A stretch of DNA of 64,000 nt, from assembly GCA_050287725.1 (NCBI GenBank), contig JBNKCL010000008.1, positions 1 to 64,000 on the forward strand, given 5' to 3'. The position numbers and the translations under genes were made by a program. Shown in pieces: positions 62,078-64,000 of this stretch. Position 1 is the stretch's first letter; every line of letters starts with the position of its first letter. A model generated the notes under the pieces. The model did not search any database and was not told where the DNA came from. It worked only from the letters and a program-made list of their open reading frames with translations. This DNA is from CBFDBF01 sp050287725. Its GTDB lineage: Bacteria > Pseudomonadota > Gammaproteobacteria > Chromatiales > Chromatiaceae.

Positions 62078-62258
62078 ACCCCGTATCGCCTATTCAGCGT
62101 CTATGGTGCAGTGGGACAGCACCGAATCATTCAAGCCGCAAATTAACGCGAATCACCGCCAATAGCTGCCAATAACCTGAATCATACATTTGCGTTTATT
62201 TGCGCATGATTTGCGTCCACTCGCGGTTTGATTGACGGCGGTGCCGATCGGCTGCCGC
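62078..62258. repeat. Spacer with dispersed repeat between etfA and the ETF-QO gene
   Basis: About 181 bases. An inverted arrangement AAGCCGCAAATTAACGCGAA (62133-62152) faces TTTGCGTTTATTTGCGC... (62189-62230). Such AAATxAACGCxAAT units are a frequent intergenic repeat type. No gene or terminator is supported, so whether the genes share one transcript is open. Confidence 0.5.
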
Positions 62259-63188
62259 TCAATCCAGGCTCGCGATCAACTCCGGCACCGCCTCGAACAG
62301 GTCGGCCACCAACCCATAGTCGGCCACCTCGAAGATAGGGGCCTCCGCATCCTTGTTGATGGCGACGATCACCTTGCTCTCCTTCATACCCGCCAGGTGC
62401 TGGATCGCACCGGAGATACCGACGGCGATGTAGATCTCCGGCGCCACGATCTTGCCGGTCTGGCCCACCTGGTAGTCGTTGGAGATGAACTTGGCGTCCA
62501 CCGCCGCGCGCGAAGCGCCCACCGCTCCGCCCAGCTTGTCCGCCAGCTGTTCGATCAGGGCGAAATTCTCCTTGCTGCCTACGCCCCGGCCGCCGGATAC
62601 CACCACCCGCGCGGTCGTAAGATCGGGCCGGTCGGACTGGGTCAGATCCCGCGACACGAATCGGGAGAGGGGTGCGCCGGACACCGGCGATAGAGATTCA
62701 ATCGGCGCCGCTCCGCCACCCGATTCGGCAGGCGCGAAAGCGGTTCCGCGTACCGTCATCACCTTGATCGAATCCGTGCTGCGCAGGGTGGCGACGGCGT
62801 TGCCCGCGTAGATGGGGCGCTTGAAGGTGTCGCCATCGACCACCTCGATGACTTCGGATAACTGCGCCACATCGAGCAACGCAGCCACCCGCGGCGTCAG
62901 ATTCTTGCCAAAGGTGGTGGCCGGCGCCAGCAGATGACTGTACTCCTTACCGACCGTGGCAATCAGTGCCGCCAACGGCTCGGCCAGGCCCTGCCCATAA
63001 CTTGCATCGTCGCATAGCAGCACGCGTGCGACACCCGTCAGGCCCGCGGCCTCACCCGCCACTTCGCCGCAACCTTCACCGGCTACCAGTACCGTTACTT
63101 CGCCCAGGTGGGTTCCCGCAGTAACGGCATTGCGCGTCGCCGGGCGCAACGCCCCGTTATCGTGTTCCGCAATGACCAGTACGCCCAT
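62259..63188 (-). CDS. etfA: Electron-transfer flavoprotein alpha subunit
   Basis: 309-residue FAD-binding subunit of ETF. C-terminal FAD site SRAAVDAKFISNDYQVGQTGKIVAPEIYIAVGISGAIQHLAGM and SGGRGVGSKENF are intact. Overlaps etfB by one base (TGATG), showing translational coupling. ETF collects electrons from the acyl-CoA dehydrogenase and delivers them to ETF-QO. Confidence 0.96.
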   Translation of the reverse strand: MGVLVIAEHDNGALRPATRNAVTAGTHLGEVTVLVAGEGCGEVAGEAAGLTGVARVLLCDDASYGQGLAEPLAALIATVGKEYSHLLAPATTFGKNLTPRVAALLDVAQLSEVIEVVDGDTFKRPIYAGNAVATLRSTDSIKVMTVRGTAFAPAESGGGAAPIESLSPVSGAPLSRFVSRDLTQSDRPDLTTARVVVSGGRGVGSKENFALIEQLADKLGGAVGASRAAVDAKFISNDYQVGQTGKIVAPEIYIAVGISGAIQHLAGMKESKVIVAINKDAEAPIFEVADYGLVADLFEAVPELIASLD

Positions 63189-63937
63189 CAGAGTACCCTC
63201 GCTTCGTTACGCAGTTTGTCCAGCAGCTCCGCCACGTCGGCTACCTTGACGCCGCCGCTGCGTTTGGGCGGTTCTTCCACCCGCAACAGTTCCAGCCGCG
63301 GTCGGATATCGACCCCCAGCTCATCGGGGGTGACGATCTCCAAAGGCTTCTTCTTCGCCTTCATGATGTTGGGAAGTTTGACGTAGCGCGGCTCGTTAAG
63401 ACGCAGATCGGCGGTCACCACCGCGGGCAGCGTCAACGCCAGGGTCTCAAGCCCGCCGTCGATCTCCCGGGTCACCGTCACTTCGCCTTCCGACAACACC
63501 ACTTGGGAGGCGAAGGTCCCCTGCCCCCACCCCAGCAGCGCCGCCAGCATCTGGCCGGTCTGATTGTTGTCGTCGTCGATCGCCTGTTTGCCCATAAGAA
63601 TCAGATCGGGTTGTTCCCGCTTGACCACCGCGGCCAGCAGCTTCGCCACCGCCAGCGGCTGCAACTCCTGGTCGCTTTCCACCAGGATCGCCCGGTCCAT
63701 ACCCATCGCCAGCGCTGTGCGCAAAGTTTCCTGACAAGCACTCTTACCCAGGGAGACCACCACCCCCTCGTCGGCCTTGCCCGACTCGCGCAAACGCACC
63801 GCCTCTTCCACGGCAATCTCGTCAAAGGGATTCATGGCCATTTTCAGATTGGCCAGCTCGACATCGCTGTTGTCGGCCTTGACGCTGATTTTCACATTGG
63901 CGTCGACCACCCGCTTTGCGCAAACAAGAATCTTCAT
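63188..63937 (-). CDS. etfB: Electron-transfer flavoprotein beta subunit
   Basis: 249-residue partner of EtfA, binds AMP. Typical start MKILVCAKRVVDANVKISV, the NPFDEIAVEEAVRLRESGKADEGVVVSLG segment and GKQAIDDDNNQTGQMLAALLGW are visible. ATG at 63937 lies about 60 bases from the window edge, upstream of which nothing can be judged. Confidence 0.96.
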   Translation of the reverse strand: MKILVCAKRVVDANVKISVKADNSDVELANLKMAMNPFDEIAVEEAVRLRESGKADEGVVVSLGKSACQETLRTALAMGMDRAILVESDQELQPLAVAKLLAAVVKREQPDLILMGKQAIDDDNNQTGQMLAALLGWGQGTFASQVVLSEGEVTVTREIDGGLETLALTLPAVVTADLRLNEPRYVKLPNIMKAKKKPLEIVTPDELGVDIRPRLELLRVEEPPKRSGGVKVADVAELLDKLRNEARVL

Positions 63938-64000
63938 TTATCGCTCCTCATCACCAAGATCGATTCTCACCAAGCCTTATCATCAAAAAACATCATGCTA

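Noticed and set aside
60380..62146. 588-residue plus-strand frame across the ETF-QO gene
   Set aside because: Antisense shadow; its composition is typical of reverse-complemented coding sequence.

Overview
The window is a roughly 60% GC, gene-dense stretch of chromosome from a gammaproteobacterial sulfur oxidiser. Two things point that way: the dissimilatory sulfur-oxidation genes aprBA and qmoAB-hdrCB, and a housekeeping block in the gammaproteobacterial order (trkA, ntrX, ntrY, DUF4390, rsmB, fmt, def, lysM, dprA, smg, topA, purE, tsaC). I cannot name the genus from sequence alone. A Chromatiales- or Sedimenticola-like organism is an inference.

Layout. (1) 1-5.1 kb, plus strand: qmoA (5' end cut off by the window), qmoB, hdrC and hdrB, closed by an intrinsic terminator. 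(2) 5.1-11.8 kb, minus strand: an HD/HD-GYP signalling protein, then a run of small, poorly characterised genes (lipoproteins, DUF3806, DUF695, an ABM-fold protein, a small membrane protein). This is the most accessory-looking part. (3) 12.1-17.4 kb: an aldolase/short-chain dehydrogenase fusion with glucokinase, a GDSL lipase and a CxxxCC cluster protein. (4) 17.6-21.3 kb: aprBA on the minus strand with its own terminator, and a divergent thioredoxin-HEAT protein. (5) 21.3-22.3 kb: two duplicated small exported proteins, each with the same copied upstream control region. (6) 22.3-31.7 kb, minus strand: AEC transporter, trkA, ntrXY, DUF4390, rsmB, fmt, def. (7) 31.9-38.2 kb, plus strand: LysM protein, dprA, smg, topA, purE, tsaC. 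(8) 38.5-41.0 kb, minus strand: a peroxide/metal operon of a PerR-like regulator, a ferritin-like protein, rubrerythrin and a ZIP transporter. (9) 41.1-48.0 kb: mixed housekeeping genes (isochorismatase-type hydrolase, slyX, MlaC-like protein, thioredoxin, hemB, aroE, gamma-carbonic anhydrase, lemA with a GIDE-domain protein, CHI-like protein). (10) 48.0-63.9 kb, minus strand: a complete fatty-acid degradation locus running etfBA, ETF-QO, DUF2889, MerR regulator, thiolase, FadB-type fusion, acyl-CoA dehydrogenase, thioesterase, SDR, acyl-CoA ligase, FadL porin and a FabH-like synthase.

How the parts work together. AprBA oxidises sulfite plus AMP to APS. The Qmo-Hdr complex is the expected electron link to the quinone pool, with soluble HdrC/HdrB replacing the membrane QmoC. 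The fatty-acid locus would import, activate and beta-oxidise fatty acids and pass electrons through ETF to ETF-QO and the same quinone pool, so the organism looks mixotrophic rather than strictly autotrophic. The MerR gene heads its locus and has a perfect 16-bp palindrome inside its own promoter.

I found no tRNA, rRNA, CRISPR array, transposase, integrase or phage gene. No clearly new multigene system is present. The best leads are the duplicated small-protein cassettes with 11-bp-spaced repeats, the MerR operator with a near-leaderless start, the PerR operon, the NtrX with a degraded AAA+ core, and the EF-hand-bearing GIDE protein beside LemA.
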